A stretch of 64,000 bases of DNA from Streptomyces alfalfae (lineage in GTDB: Bacteria > Actinomycetota > Actinomycetes > Streptomycetales > Streptomycetaceae): NCBI RefSeq assembly GCF_004127445.1, contig NZ_QEXM01000038.1, positions 62,001-126,000 on the forward strand. Reading direction: 5' to 3'. The notes beneath the pieces are model-generated. The model saw only the letters and a list, made by a program, of their open reading frames with translations. It was not told where the DNA came from and did not search any database. A program made the translations under genes and the position numbers. This document shows, piece by piece, positions 16,682 to 24,780 of the stretch. Position 1 is the stretch's first letter. Every line of letters starts with the position of its first letter.

Positions 16682-18039
16682 CGGGAACCCTCCATCGACG
16701 GATCGGCCGACGGTCCGGCCGACGGATCGGCGGCCACGGCCGGTTCGGCGATGCGCACCCGGCTCGCGCGGTGGTGCTCGACCGCGAGGACCTCAAGACG
16801 CCAGCCGTCGTCGAGGCTGACGGTGTCGCCCGGCGCGGGTATGCGGGCCAGCCTGGTGGCGAGCAGTCCCGCCACTGTTTCGTACGGCCCCTCGGGCGCC
16901 CGCAGGCCTATGCCGTCCAGTTGGTCGATGCGGACGCCGCCGTCCGCCTCCCAGGTGGCGCGCCCCTGCCGGGGCACGGCGGCGAGCAGCAGGTCGGGCG
17001 CCGCCACCGGGTCGTGCTCGTCGCGGACCTCGCCCACGACCTCCTCGACGATGTCCTCCACGGTGGCGACCCCGGCGGTGCCGCCGTACTCGTCGATGAT
17101 CACCGCCATGGTGCGGGCGGCGCGCAACCGCTCCAGGAGGCGGTCGGCGGTGAGGCTGTCGGGGATGAAGATGGGCTCGGTGGCCAGGTCGGTGACCGGC
17201 GTGCCCGCCCGCTTCGCGGGGTCCAGGGCGAGGACGTCGCGGATGTGGACCGTGCCGATGACCTCGTCCAGGCTGTCGCGGTAGACGGGGAAGCGGGAGA
17301 GGCCCGTCGCGTGTGTGAGGTCGGCCGCGTCGGCGGCCGTGGCGTGCGTCTCCAGCGCGCGCACGTCGACCCGCGGCGTCATCACGTTCTCCGCGGTCAG
17401 CTCGCCCAGGTGCAGCGTGCGGACGAACAGTTCGGCGGAGTCGGCCTCCAGGGCGCCCTCGGCGGCGGACCGCCGGGCCAGCGCCACGAGCTCCTCGGGG
17501 CCGCGCGCGGAGGCCAGTTCCTCGGCGGGCTCCAGGCCGAGGCGGCGCACGGCGCGGTTCGCGGTGTCGTTCAGATGCCGGATGAGGGGCGCGAAGGCGG
17601 CGGTGAAGCCCCGCTGCGGTCCGGCCACCACCTTCGCCACGGCCAGCGGGCGCGATATCGCCCAGTTCTTCGGGACCAGCTCACCGACGACCATCAGGAC
17701 GACGGTGGAGATCACCACCCCGAGGACGCTCGCCACCGAGGAGGCGGCGCCGCCGAGCCCGCCGCTCTCCAACGGACCGCGCAGCAGCGCGGCGAGGGAC
17801 GGCTCGGCGAGCATGCCGATGACCAGTGAGGTGACGGTGATGCCGAGCTGCGCCCCGGACAGCTGGAACGTGAGGCGTCGCACGGCGCGCAGGGCGCCCC
17901 CGGCGCCCCGCTCCCCGGCCTCGGCGGCCCGCTCAAGGGCGCCGCGCTCCACCGTGGTCAGGGAGAACTCGGCGGCCACGAACAGGGCGCAGGCCAGGGT
18001 GAGGAGCAGGGCGAGGAGCAGAAGCAGCAACTCGGTCAT
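16678..18039 (-). CDS. CNNM/CorC-type transmembrane protein with CBS and CorC_HlyC domains
   Basis: A 453-residue protein. DUF21 membrane domain (ALFVAAEFSLTTVERGALE, GITVTSLVIGMLAEPSL, VVGELVPKNWAIS), a CBS pair (VMTPRVDVRALE, LSRFPVYRDSLDEVIGTVH, MAVIIDEYGGTAGVATVEDI) and a C-terminal CorC_HlyC domain. The family is called hemolysin C-like, but cation transport or regulation is the better-supported role. First gene of a two-gene operon. Confidence 0.92.
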   Translation of the reverse strand: MTELLLLLLALLLTLACALFVAAEFSLTTVERGALERAAEAGERGAGGALRAVRRLTFQLSGAQLGITVTSLVIGMLAEPSLAALLRGPLESGGLGGAASSVASVLGVVISTVVLMVVGELVPKNWAISRPLAVAKVVAGPQRGFTAAFAPLIRHLNDTANRAVRRLGLEPAEELASARGPEELVALARRSAAEGALEADSAELFVRTLHLGELTAENVMTPRVDVRALETHATAADAADLTHATGLSRFPVYRDSLDEVIGTVHIRDVLALDPAKRAGTPVTDLATEPIFIPDSLTADRLLERLRAARTMAVIIDEYGGTAGVATVEDIVEEVVGEVRDEHDPVAAPDLLLAAVPRQGRATWEADGGVRIDQLDGIGLRAPEGPYETVAGLLATRLARIPAPGDTVSLDDGWRLEVLAVEHHRASRVRIAEPAVAADPSAGPSADPSMEGSR

Positions 18040-18438
18040 CGCGCCGCCTCCGTACCCTCGCGGGCGGGGCGCCGGCGGGGGTTGGCACGGCTGGTACTGG
18101 GAGGCTCACCCATTGCGGGTCGTGATCCTTCTCGGTCGGTGTGCGGACGGTTCTCGGCCGGTGTTCCGGTCGAGCCCGGGCGGTCCCGGGCCGGGACTGT
18201 TTTCGGACTTTCGCGCCGCGGCCACGGGCTTGCGGCCATGAGCCGTGACGCAGGCTCTATGCTTCTACGCGCTTGTAGAAGGCTACTTGCACGTGAAGAA
18301 CGTGAGGGTGCCCGCCGGTGTTCCCGGTCTCCGCGACGTTTTTCCGGAGTCCGGCGCGGCACGTGGCGCCCGCACGTCACGAACAGCACACGTACCTGCG
18401 TACGCGCGGGGACACGCACATAAGGGGTGGACGCCACC
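18040..18438. other. Divergent intergenic region, 399 bp
   Basis: Separates the CNNM pair (minus) from spo0M (plus) and should hold both promoters. I see the inverted repeat at 18262-18281 and an AAGGGGTGG ribosome-binding site before 18439, but no gene. Confidence 0.6.
18262..18281. promoter_or_regulatory. CTTCTAC-N6-GTAGAAG inverted repeat upstream of spo0M
   Basis: A perfect 7-bp inverted repeat in unusually AT-rich sequence, 158 bp before the spo0M start. It has the size of a dimeric-repressor operator. Factor unknown. Confidence 0.4.
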
Positions 18439-19461
18439 ATGGTGTTCAAACGACTGCTCGGCTCGCTCGGCGTGGGCGGACCCACCGTCGACACCGTTCT
18501 CGACCCGGGCGCCGCCCTGCCCGGCTCCACGCTGACCGGGCAGGTCCATCTCAAGGGCGGCAGCACCGACCACACCATCGAGCACATCACGCTCGAACTG
18601 GTCGCCCGGGTGGAGGCCGAGCACGAGCACGGCGAGAGCGAGGGCGTCGCGGTCTTCGAGCGGTTGACCGTCGGCGGCGGCTTCCGGCTCGCCGAGGGCG
18701 AGGAGCGCGGTGTGCCCTTCACGGTGGCGCTGCCGTGGGAGACGCCGATCACCGAACTGCACGGCCAGGGCCTCGGCATCGTGCTCGGTGTGCGCACCGA
18801 GCTGTCGGTCGCGGGCGCCAGGGACAAGGGTGACCTCGACCCGCTCGCGGTGCGCCCGCTGCCGGTCCAGGAGGCGATCCTCGAGGCGTTCGGCCAGACG
18901 GGCTTCGGGTTCAAGTCGGCCGACCTGGAGTACGGCCGCATCGGCGGCACCGGCCAGCAACTCCCGTTCTACCAGGAGATCGAGCTCACCCCGGCCCCGC
19001 AGTACGCGCACGCCGTCAACGAGATCGAGGTGACCTTCCTCGCCCACCCGGGCGGCATGGAGGTCGTCCTGGAGGCGGACAAGCGCGGCGGTTTCCTGTC
19101 CGCCGGACACGACGCGGTGACCCGCTTCACCGTCGGCCACGACGGTGTCGCCCACCAGGACTGGAACGCCCTCGTCGACGGCTGGGTCGGGCAACTGGTC
19201 GAACACCGCGCCTCGTACGGCGCGCAGGCCCCGTACGCGCACGGTGACCCGTACGGCTCCGGGTACGGGCACGGCCATGGGCACGGCGATCACCACCACG
19301 GGCAGGGGGGCGGGCAGCGCTCGGGTCCGGGCATGGGCACCGTGGTGGCGGCGGGCGCCGCCGGTCTCGCGGTCGGTGTGGTCGGCGGCATGGTCGCGGC
19401 CGAGGTCGTCGACGAGGTGGGCGACTTCTTCGAGGGCGACGAGGAGGAGGACGAGGGCTGA
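18439..19461 (+). CDS. Spo0M-like sporulation-control protein
   Basis: A 340-residue protein. The N-terminal arrestin-like Spo0M domain (KRLLGSLGVGGPTVDTVLDP, GSTLTGQVHLKGG, EEERGVPFTVALPWETPIT) spans about 1-240. The tail has a Gly/His-rich stretch with repeated GHGHGH-type motifs near residues 270-290, then a hydrophobic glycine-rich helix (AAGAAGLAVGVVGGMVAAEV) and an acidic C-terminus. Spo0M modulates sporulation entry in Bacillus; the actinomycete role is less clear. The His-rich stretch could bind metal. ATG 18439 follows AAGGGGTGG. Confidence 0.88.
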   Translation: MVFKRLLGSLGVGGPTVDTVLDPGAALPGSTLTGQVHLKGGSTDHTIEHITLELVARVEAEHEHGESEGVAVFERLTVGGGFRLAEGEERGVPFTVALPWETPITELHGQGLGIVLGVRTELSVAGARDKGDLDPLAVRPLPVQEAILEAFGQTGFGFKSADLEYGRIGGTGQQLPFYQEIELTPAPQYAHAVNEIEVTFLAHPGGMEVVLEADKRGGFLSAGHDAVTRFTVGHDGVAHQDWNALVDGWVGQLVEHRASYGAQAPYAHGDPYGSGYGHGHGHGDHHHGQGGGQRSGPGMGTVVAAGAAGLAVGVVGGMVAAEVVDEVGDFFEGDEEEDEG

Positions 19462-19526
19462 CCGCCCCGCCGGGGCGGCACTGAGTCACCCCGCCGGGTG
19501 GCGTCGATCCACCCCGCCGGGTGGCG
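19462..19526 (+). terminator. Three consecutive stem-loops after spo0M
   Basis: A 7-bp perfect stem (19462-19478) is followed by two identical 17-bp units (19487-19503 and 19510-19526), each able to fold CACCC with GGGTG. The run starts at the stop codon and looks like a duplicated terminator. Confidence 0.6.
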
Positions 19527-19694
19527 CTGAGCCGCCCCGGTGGCCGGAAGTTCACGCGCGCCGCCGCTCTACAGTGCTGTAGATTCACCGTGGGTCCGCG
19601 GAGGGCGGTGGGCCCGCGCATCGCCCGTAGCCGCAGCATTTCCGCAACGTCCGCGCCGGACACGGCACGGGCCGAGTAGCAGACAGGGACCGCA

Positions 19695-19979
19695 GTGTTC
19701 GGACTGAGCGAAATCGCGATCATCCTCATCGTCGTCATCCTCGTGTTCGGCGCCAAGAAGCTCCCAGAACTGGCCCGGTCGGCGGGCAAGTCGGCGCGCA
19801 TCCTCAAGGCCGAGGCCAAGGCCATGCGGGAGGAGAAGGAGCGGGAGGAGGCCCGGAGGGCGGCGGCGCAGCCGCCCCAGGTCCTCCACGGGGAGGTCGT
19901 CCCGCCGGACGCCGTTCCGCCGACCGTGCGGCAGGCGCGTACGCAGGACACGGACACATCGTCCCAGCGGCGCGTCTGA
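19695..19979 (+). CDS. tatA: Twin-arginine translocase subunit TatA/E-like
   Basis: A 94-residue protein with the TatA plan: short N-terminus, one TM helix (SEIAIILIVVILVFG), FGAKKLPELARSAGKS hinge and amphipathic helix, then a charged and disordered tail. TatA oligomers form the export pore for folded proteins. GTG 19695 gives MFGLSEIA. It stands alone, away from any tatC, so it may be an additional copy. Confidence 0.9.
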   Translation: MFGLSEIAIILIVVILVFGAKKLPELARSAGKSARILKAEAKAMREEKEREEARRAAAQPPQVLHGEVVPPDAVPPTVRQARTQDTDTSSQRRV

Positions 19980-19986
19980 CCTCCCG

Positions 19987-20091
19987 CCCGCCACAGCGGC
20001 GGATCGGAAACCCCGGAACCCTCGCCCGCAGCAGCGGCGGATCGGAATCCCCGGAAACCCCGTCCGCCACAGCAGCGGATCGGAAACCCCG
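19987..20091. repeat. Tandem 38-bp repeat, about 2.8 copies
   Basis: Copies at 19987-20024, 20025-20062 and 20063-20091 (partial) share CAGCGGCGGATCGGAA followed by C/G-rich sequence, with a few substitutions. They begin 8 bp after the tatA stop. Confidence 0.75.
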
Positions 20092-20108
20092 CCCGCCGCA
20101 CGGGCATC

Positions 20109-20150
20109 GGCCCCGGCGTTTCGGCCACCCCCCGGCCGGGCGCCGGGGCC
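20109..20150 (+). terminator. Stem-loop downstream of tatA
   Basis: Perfect 10-bp GC stem (20109-20118 with 20141-20150) and a 22-nt loop. It probably ends tatA transcription before the ABC exporter gene. Confidence 0.5.
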
Positions 20151-20166
20151 CGCGTGCCAAGGGTGG

Positions 20167-20274
20167 ATGTATGACCCCGTGAAGCCCGGCCCGGGAATGC
20201 CGGTCGTACGGCTCCGTCTCAAACACGTGTGTTCGAAAAAGCGGCTCACCTCGTTGTCCTCACGACGACCGTGA
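20167..20274 (+). CDS. Possible 35-residue small ORF upstream of ABC exporter
   Basis: ATG 20167 preceded by AAGGGTGG opens a 35-codon frame that starts MYDPVKPGPGMPVVRLRLKH and continues VCSKKRLTSLSSRRP, ending 30 bp before the exporter start. It could be a leader peptide, a small precursor or a chance ORF. There is no family match I recognise, and one Cys followed by Ser/Thr is weak evidence for a modified peptide. Confidence 0.25.
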   Translation: MYDPVKPGPGMPVVRLRLKHVCSKKRLTSLSSRRP

Positions 20275-20304
20275 GTCCGCAACCACCGTGTAGGAGGCAG
20301 GCAG

Positions 20305-22197
20305 TTGACCTCAGCCGGCGCCACGAGCGCAAGCACCACCGGTCCGCCCGCACCGCCGCTCCCGGCGCAGATGAACTTCTGCGGCCGGCACTCCGTCAAC
20401 CCGCTGGGCAACACCTCGTTCCGGGACCTCTGCTCGCGGCTGCCCGCCGTACTCGCGGGTGTCGCCCGCATGGCGTGGAAGGCCGACCGCGCGTCCGTCG
20501 TCCTGCTCGTGGCCTGCCAGCTCGTCACGGGTGTCGTCGCGGCCGTGCTGCTCACGGGAACCGCGCACGCCATGCAGGCGGTCCTCGGCGCCGGCGCCGT
20601 GTCGCACCGTCTGCGCGAGGCGCTTCCCGCGCTGCTGGTGGTCGCGGGCGCGGCGTCGCTGGGGCGGGTGAGCTCCGCGCTCGCCCAGTACGGGGAGCGG
20701 CGGCTGACGCCACCGGTCACCACGGACGCCGACACCGCCCTGGTCGAGGGAGTGCTCCGCGTCGAGGCGGACGCCTACGCGGGTGAGGGCTTCGCCGACC
20801 GCCAGGAGGCCGCGGAGATGGGCGTCGCCCGTACGCACGTCATGATCACCGACGCGCAGCGGTTCATGTCGGCCCTGATCAAGATGGTCACGGCGTGCGG
20901 TGTGCTGTCCGTACTGCACTGGATGATGCTGCCGCTGCTGGCCCTCGCGGTCCTGCCCTCGGGCATCGGAGCCGTCCTGATGGCCCGGGTCGACTACGAG
21001 ATCCACTACGCCAACGTGTCCGACCGCAACGTGCGGCAGATGACGCGCTGGTGGGCCACGACACCGAAGTACACCGACGAGGTCCGCGCCAACAGCATGA
21101 CCGACTACCTGCTGTTCTGGTACCGGTGCCTGTCCGAGCGGATCGACCGGCGCACCGTCGAAGCGGCCCCCCGCACCCTGCGCATCCACCTCGGCGCCTC
21201 CCTCATCGGCGGCGTCTTCCTGGTCGGCACCTGGGCGGGGCTCGCCTGGCTGGCCGGCACGGGGCGCGTCCCGCCGGCCGTGGCCGCCACCGCCGTGGTC
21301 GCCGTGCAGACGGCGCTGGCCGCGCTCTCCCAGGTCGTCATGAACGGCGCAGCCTGCTTCCACACCAGCCTGTACCTGGCCGACATGCGGACGTTCCTCA
21401 TCGACACCGACGCGCGCGCCTCCCGCCGGGGCGGCGCGGAGATCGAGCCCCCCGTCGAGGAGATCCGCCTCGACGACGTCACCTTCCGCTATCCGGGCAA
21501 GGACCGCCCTGCCGTGGACGGTGTCTCGCTGACGCTGCGCCGCGGGGAGATCCTCGCCGTCGTCGGCGAGAACGGCTCGGGCAAGTCCACGCTCACCCGG
21601 CTGCTCACCGGCGTCTACCTCGCCGACAAGGGCCGCGTCACGTGGAACGGCTCCGACCTCGCGGGGGTGGACCCGGCCTCCGTGTGGTCGTGCGCGGGAC
21701 TGGTGCCGCAGATCTTCGCCCAGTGGCCGCTGCGCGCCCGCGAGAACGTCACCCTCGGCCAGCCGAGGACCCATGACGACGCGCCGGTGTGGGACGCCGT
21801 GGGCGCGGTCGGCATGCGCGCGGCGATCGAGAAACTGCCGGACGGCCTCGACACCCTGCTGGCCCGTGAGATCTGGGGCGGAGCGGAGCTCTCCGGCGGC
21901 CAGTGGCAGCGCCTCGCCTGCTCACGGGCGCTCTACCGGCAACCGGAGCTGCTGATCCTGGACGAACCCACCTCCCAGATGGACCCGCGCGGTGAGCACC
22001 GGATCTTCGAGGAGATCAAACGCATCGCCGCGGACCGGGTCACCGTCATCGTCACCCATCAGCTGGAGAACACCCGGGTCGCCGACCGCGTCATCGTGAT
22101 GGAGGAGGGCCGCATCACCGAACAGGGGCGCTACGAGGATCTCGCCGCCGGGGGCGGGCTCTTCGCCGAGCTGCTGAAGTTGGCCAAGGCGAGGTGA
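20305..22197 (+). CDS. ABC exporter half-transporter (membrane domain fused to ATPase)
   Basis: A 630-residue protein. About five to six TM helices in residues 55-350 (ASVVLLVACQLVTGVVAAVLL, VLSVLHWMMLPLLALAVLPSG, GGVFLVGTWAGLAWLAG), then the ATPase: Walker A VGENGSGKST, Q-loop LVPQIFAQWP, signature LSGGQWQRL, Walker B LLILDEPTSQMD, H-loop VTHQ. TTG 20305 is the start because GGAGG lies seven bases upstream. It belongs to the exporters often found beside small-peptide or lipid loci. No partner gene is adjacent except the small ORF at 20167. Cargo unknown. Confidence 0.9.
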   Translation: MTSAGATSASTTGPPAPPLPAQMNFCGRHSVNPLGNTSFRDLCSRLPAVLAGVARMAWKADRASVVLLVACQLVTGVVAAVLLTGTAHAMQAVLGAGAVSHRLREALPALLVVAGAASLGRVSSALAQYGERRLTPPVTTDADTALVEGVLRVEADAYAGEGFADRQEAAEMGVARTHVMITDAQRFMSALIKMVTACGVLSVLHWMMLPLLALAVLPSGIGAVLMARVDYEIHYANVSDRNVRQMTRWWATTPKYTDEVRANSMTDYLLFWYRCLSERIDRRTVEAAPRTLRIHLGASLIGGVFLVGTWAGLAWLAGTGRVPPAVAATAVVAVQTALAALSQVVMNGAACFHTSLYLADMRTFLIDTDARASRRGGAEIEPPVEEIRLDDVTFRYPGKDRPAVDGVSLTLRRGEILAVVGENGSGKSTLTRLLTGVYLADKGRVTWNGSDLAGVDPASVWSCAGLVPQIFAQWPLRARENVTLGQPRTHDDAPVWDAVGAVGMRAAIEKLPDGLDTLLAREIWGGAELSGGQWQRLACSRALYRQPELLILDEPTSQMDPRGEHRIFEEIKRIAADRVTVIVTHQLENTRVADRVIVMEEGRITEQGRYEDLAAGGGLFAELLKLAKAR

Positions 22198-22202
22198 CAC
22201 GT

Positions 22203-22625
22203 TCAGCCGGCCCGGTCCATGACGCCACGGGCAGGGCGGTCGGCCGCGGCCCGCCGGTCGCCGCGGCGGGCGGAGAGCCGGGTGGCCGGCCAGGTGAGGG
22301 CACGTGTCGCGCACCAGGCGAGCGGCAGGGAGCCGACCAACAGGCCGAGGTCGGCCGCCGCGTGGGGGAGGCGGGCCAGTCCGAGGTGGTCGATGAGCAC
22401 GGAACCGGTGACCGTGCTGAGCCAGCCCACCACGACCCCCGTCGAGAGCGCCACACTGACCGGCACCGCGCCGAGTCCCGCCGGGCCGAGGTCGAGGTCC
22501 GCGTCGAAGTCGTCCGCCGCGAGGGCGCCGACCAGGACGAGCAGCCAGAAGCCGACGGCCACCACCAGGGCGGAGGTGAAGAGAACGGCGGGGAACCCCG
22601 AGGCGGCCCGCAGAATCTCCTGCAT
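22203..22625 (-). CDS. Small membrane protein resembling the N-terminal part of YqiJ/NfeD-like proteins
   Basis: A 140-residue protein with about three TM helices (VLFTSALVVAVGFWLLVLVGAL, SVALSTGVVVGWLSTVTGSVL, LGLLVGSLPLAWCATRAL). The acidic loop DDFDADLDLG between helix 1 and 2 is typical of the actinobacterial YqiJ-like membrane proteins that partner flotillins. No C-terminal OB-fold domain and no flotillin gene is present, so this may be a short family variant. It ends 6 bp from the convergent ABC exporter. Confidence 0.6.
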   Translation of the reverse strand: MQEILRAASGFPAVLFTSALVVAVGFWLLVLVGALAADDFDADLDLGPAGLGAVPVSVALSTGVVVGWLSTVTGSVLIDHLGLARLPHAAADLGLLVGSLPLAWCATRALTWPATRLSARRGDRRAAADRPARGVMDRAG

Positions 22626-22940
22626 CGGTCACCCCCTGCCCGCGTCGGCGGCTCAGGCCCCGATGCCGGACAGCGCTTCCGCTCTCCGGCATCGGGACCA
22701 GGCCCCCCGTTCCTGCCGGACCCATTCTGGCCCGGGAGGCCCGTGCGGGGCATTGCCGGATTCCGGCAGTCTTGACGCGTTCTTGATGCCGGGATGGCGT
22801 CATGTCGAGCGGTGGCGCGGCGTCGTCCCGGCACCCGTGGGCGGTCGCAACTCGCCCGTGGTGTGGTGGCGCCTCGCCCGTGGGGCCGTGGGGCCGTGGT
22901 GCCGTGGTGCGAGTGACGTGACCGGAGTGCGCGGGCTGCC
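22626..22940. other. Intergenic region with palindromic GATGCCGGA elements and a GGCCGTGG microrepeat
   Basis: Holds a 12-bp stem (22659-22670 with 22685-22696), a second palindrome TGCCGGA-T-TCCGGCA (22754-22768), another GATGCCGG near 22785, and short tandem GGCCGTGG-like units near 22880-22912. It is the divergent promoter region of the membrane-protein and GNAT genes. No gene seen. Confidence 0.55.
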
Positions 22941-23414
22941 ATGATCTTCCGTATGGCCATACACATCGAGCCCGCCCGTATCGCCGACTTCCACCAGGTC
23001 CTGGCCGACCATCCCCGCTACTGGGGTGACCGCGACCTCCGGTCGCTGCACGTGGTGGCTCTGGTGCAGGAGTTCGGACCCACCTGCCTGGTCGCCCGCG
23101 CCGCTGACGGCATCCGCGGGTACGTGTTCGGGTTCGTCACCCCGGACGGCACCGGTTATGCGCATCTGATCGCCACGCGGGACGACACCCGCGGCTCCGG
23201 TCTGGGACGCAGGTTGTACGCGGCGTTCGCCGCGGCGGCCGTGCGGCACGGGGCGCGGCGGATGAAGGCCGTCACCTCCGTCGCGAACGCCGGCTCGATC
23301 GCCTTCCACCGCGGTCTCGGCTTCGCCGTGGAGGTCGTCGACGACTACAACGGCCCGGACCGCCCCATGGCCGTCTTCCGCCACGAGCGGCCGGTCGACC
23401 TCACCGAGGGGTGA
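22941..23414 (+). CDS. GNAT-family N-acetyltransferase
   Basis: A 157-residue protein. The beta-4 strand and acetyl-CoA loop are clear (HLIATRDDTRGSGLGRRLYAAF), followed by the C-terminal GNAT pattern VTSVANAGSIAFHRGLGFAVE. The target is unknown. Start could be ATG 22941 or ATG 22953; neither has a strong ribosome-binding site. Confidence 0.88.
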   Translation: MIFRMAIHIEPARIADFHQVLADHPRYWGDRDLRSLHVVALVQEFGPTCLVARAADGIRGYVFGFVTPDGTGYAHLIATRDDTRGSGLGRRLYAAFAAAAVRHGARRMKAVTSVANAGSIAFHRGLGFAVEVVDDYNGPDRPMAVFRHERPVDLTEG

Positions 23415-23516
23415 CCTGGCCGCGAGGTGACCTCACCGAGGGGTGGCCCCGGTGGGGCCCGCCAGTGGGGCAGTGCGGCACGCGTCGACGCCGTACGGCC
23501 CCACGTGGCGCGGACC

Positions 23517-24191
23517 TCAGCTTGCGGCGGGTTCCGGCTGCGCCGGTGCGGACTTCTCCGACGGCGCGGCGGCGCTGTAGAAGACGGACGAACCCTGCCG
23601 GGTGCGCTGCACCTGCGACTTGGCGACCAGCTTCTCCACCGTGGTGCGGACGACCGTGGTCTTGATGGTGCGGTCGGGGTGGGCCTCGGCGAGCGCGGAG
23701 GCGATCTCGGCGGACGAGCGGGGCTCGCTCTGCCCGGCCAGGTGGTCGCGGATCAGCTCACCCAGGGTCGGCTCCGGCGTGCGGGCCGCGGGCACCTTCG
23801 GGGTGGCCTTGGCGGTGGTGGACTTGTTCGCCGTGGACTTCGCGGCGGACTTGCCCGCGGCCTTGGCCGGAGGCGTCGCCGGGGCCGCGGACTTCTTCTT
23901 GCGGGGAGTGCCGGCCTTCTTCGCGCGCTGCGACTTCGGGGCCGCCTTCGCACCGGAGGCCGCCTTCTTCGCGGCGCCCGCCGGAGCGCCGTCCGTGCCG
24001 TTGGCGCCCAGCGCCTGCTGCATGTTGACCAGCAGCGCGTGGTCGCTCTCCAGCACCTGCAGCTGCTCGGTCAGCGCCGCGACCTCGGCGCTGATGCGCT
24101 CCTGTTCCTTGCGGTTGGCTTCGAGGTCGGCGGCTACCTGAGCGGCGTACTGTCCTTGTACTCCGGCGGCGTTGGCTGGAACTTCCGACAT
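23517..24191 (-). CDS. Histone-H1-like DNA-binding protein: coiled coil, Lys/Ala/Pro-rich linker, winged-helix C-terminus
   Basis: A 224-residue protein. Residues about 15-60 form a coiled coil (LEANRKEQERISAEVAALTEQ). Residues about 70-140 are a low-complexity basic tract rich in AAKK, KSAAK and TPRKKK. Residues about 142-205 look like a small winged helix (LGELIRDHLAGQSEPRSSAE, TVVRTTVEKLVAKSQVQR, RQGSSVFYSA). The layout suggests an oligomeric nucleoid-binding or regulatory protein. I cannot name the family. Confidence 0.8.
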   Translation of the reverse strand: MSEVPANAAGVQGQYAAQVAADLEANRKEQERISAEVAALTEQLQVLESDHALLVNMQQALGANGTDGAPAGAAKKAASGAKAAPKSQRAKKAGTPRKKKSAAPATPPAKAAGKSAAKSTANKSTTAKATPKVPAARTPEPTLGELIRDHLAGQSEPRSSAEIASALAEAHPDRTIKTTVVRTTVEKLVAKSQVQRTRQGSSVFYSAAAPSEKSAPAQPEPAAS

Positions 24192-24780
24192 GGCAGTGAC
24201 CTTTCGTCAGCGCACGCGGGGGGCGTGCGAGTGGCGGATGGGGATCGTACGCCCAGATAAGGAATCTGCGCTTCCGTACCCTTGCCCGGCTCACCCACGG
24301 CGAATCGCAACTGGCCTCGCAACGGTGATTGTCCGTGTGTGGAGTCAGGGTGGGAATAGTAAGGCTCATTGCGGTTCTCGGTGGCCGAACCGACAGATGG
24401 CAATCCCCGGTGAGTGGCGGCGGATGGCTGTGTCCGGGCTGCCCTGGGGGTGTCGCGGCGGGCCCGAGTGGGTGAGTTCGGAGGGGAGTGCATTCCCTTA
24501 ACTGCGCCCGAATGAAAGCGAGTTGCTCGCGGAGGGGTGGGCCGGAGGGTGCGGCGTCGAACAGGGGGATCGACGCGGTGAGCGCGTCGCGGAATGCGAG
24601 AACAAAAGTCACCCTCATCACCCGGAGACTTCACGGAACACCCACTGCCGGGCAACCACACCTCATCTCACCCGGGTCACGCATATGCCCACCCGTACGC
24701 ACATCAGTCCGGCCGCACCCCCCAGGGCACGACCGGACTGTCCCGGCTCCTCCGGTGATACGACCGCGGTGCGGCCGGTG
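24192..24780. other. Long intergenic region, 589 bp
   Basis: Contains the promoter region of the histone-like gene and the tail of the aldo/keto reductase gene. Base composition is less GC-rich in places (24240-24400). I found no convincing gene, tRNA or strong hairpin. A minus-strand frame from 24621 shows local coding-like codon use but leads into no known protein. Confidence 0.5.

Noticed and set aside
20221..20238. LexA-like box upstream of the ABC exporter
   Set aside because: The half-sites around ACACGTGT are separated by the wrong spacing and the left half lacks GAAC.
24508..24621. Minus-strand frame with coding-like codon use in the 589-bp gap
   Set aside because: Only about 40 codons look coding, there is a TTA codon, the frame then degrades, and no known domain appears. 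Possibly a gene remnant, but not supported.
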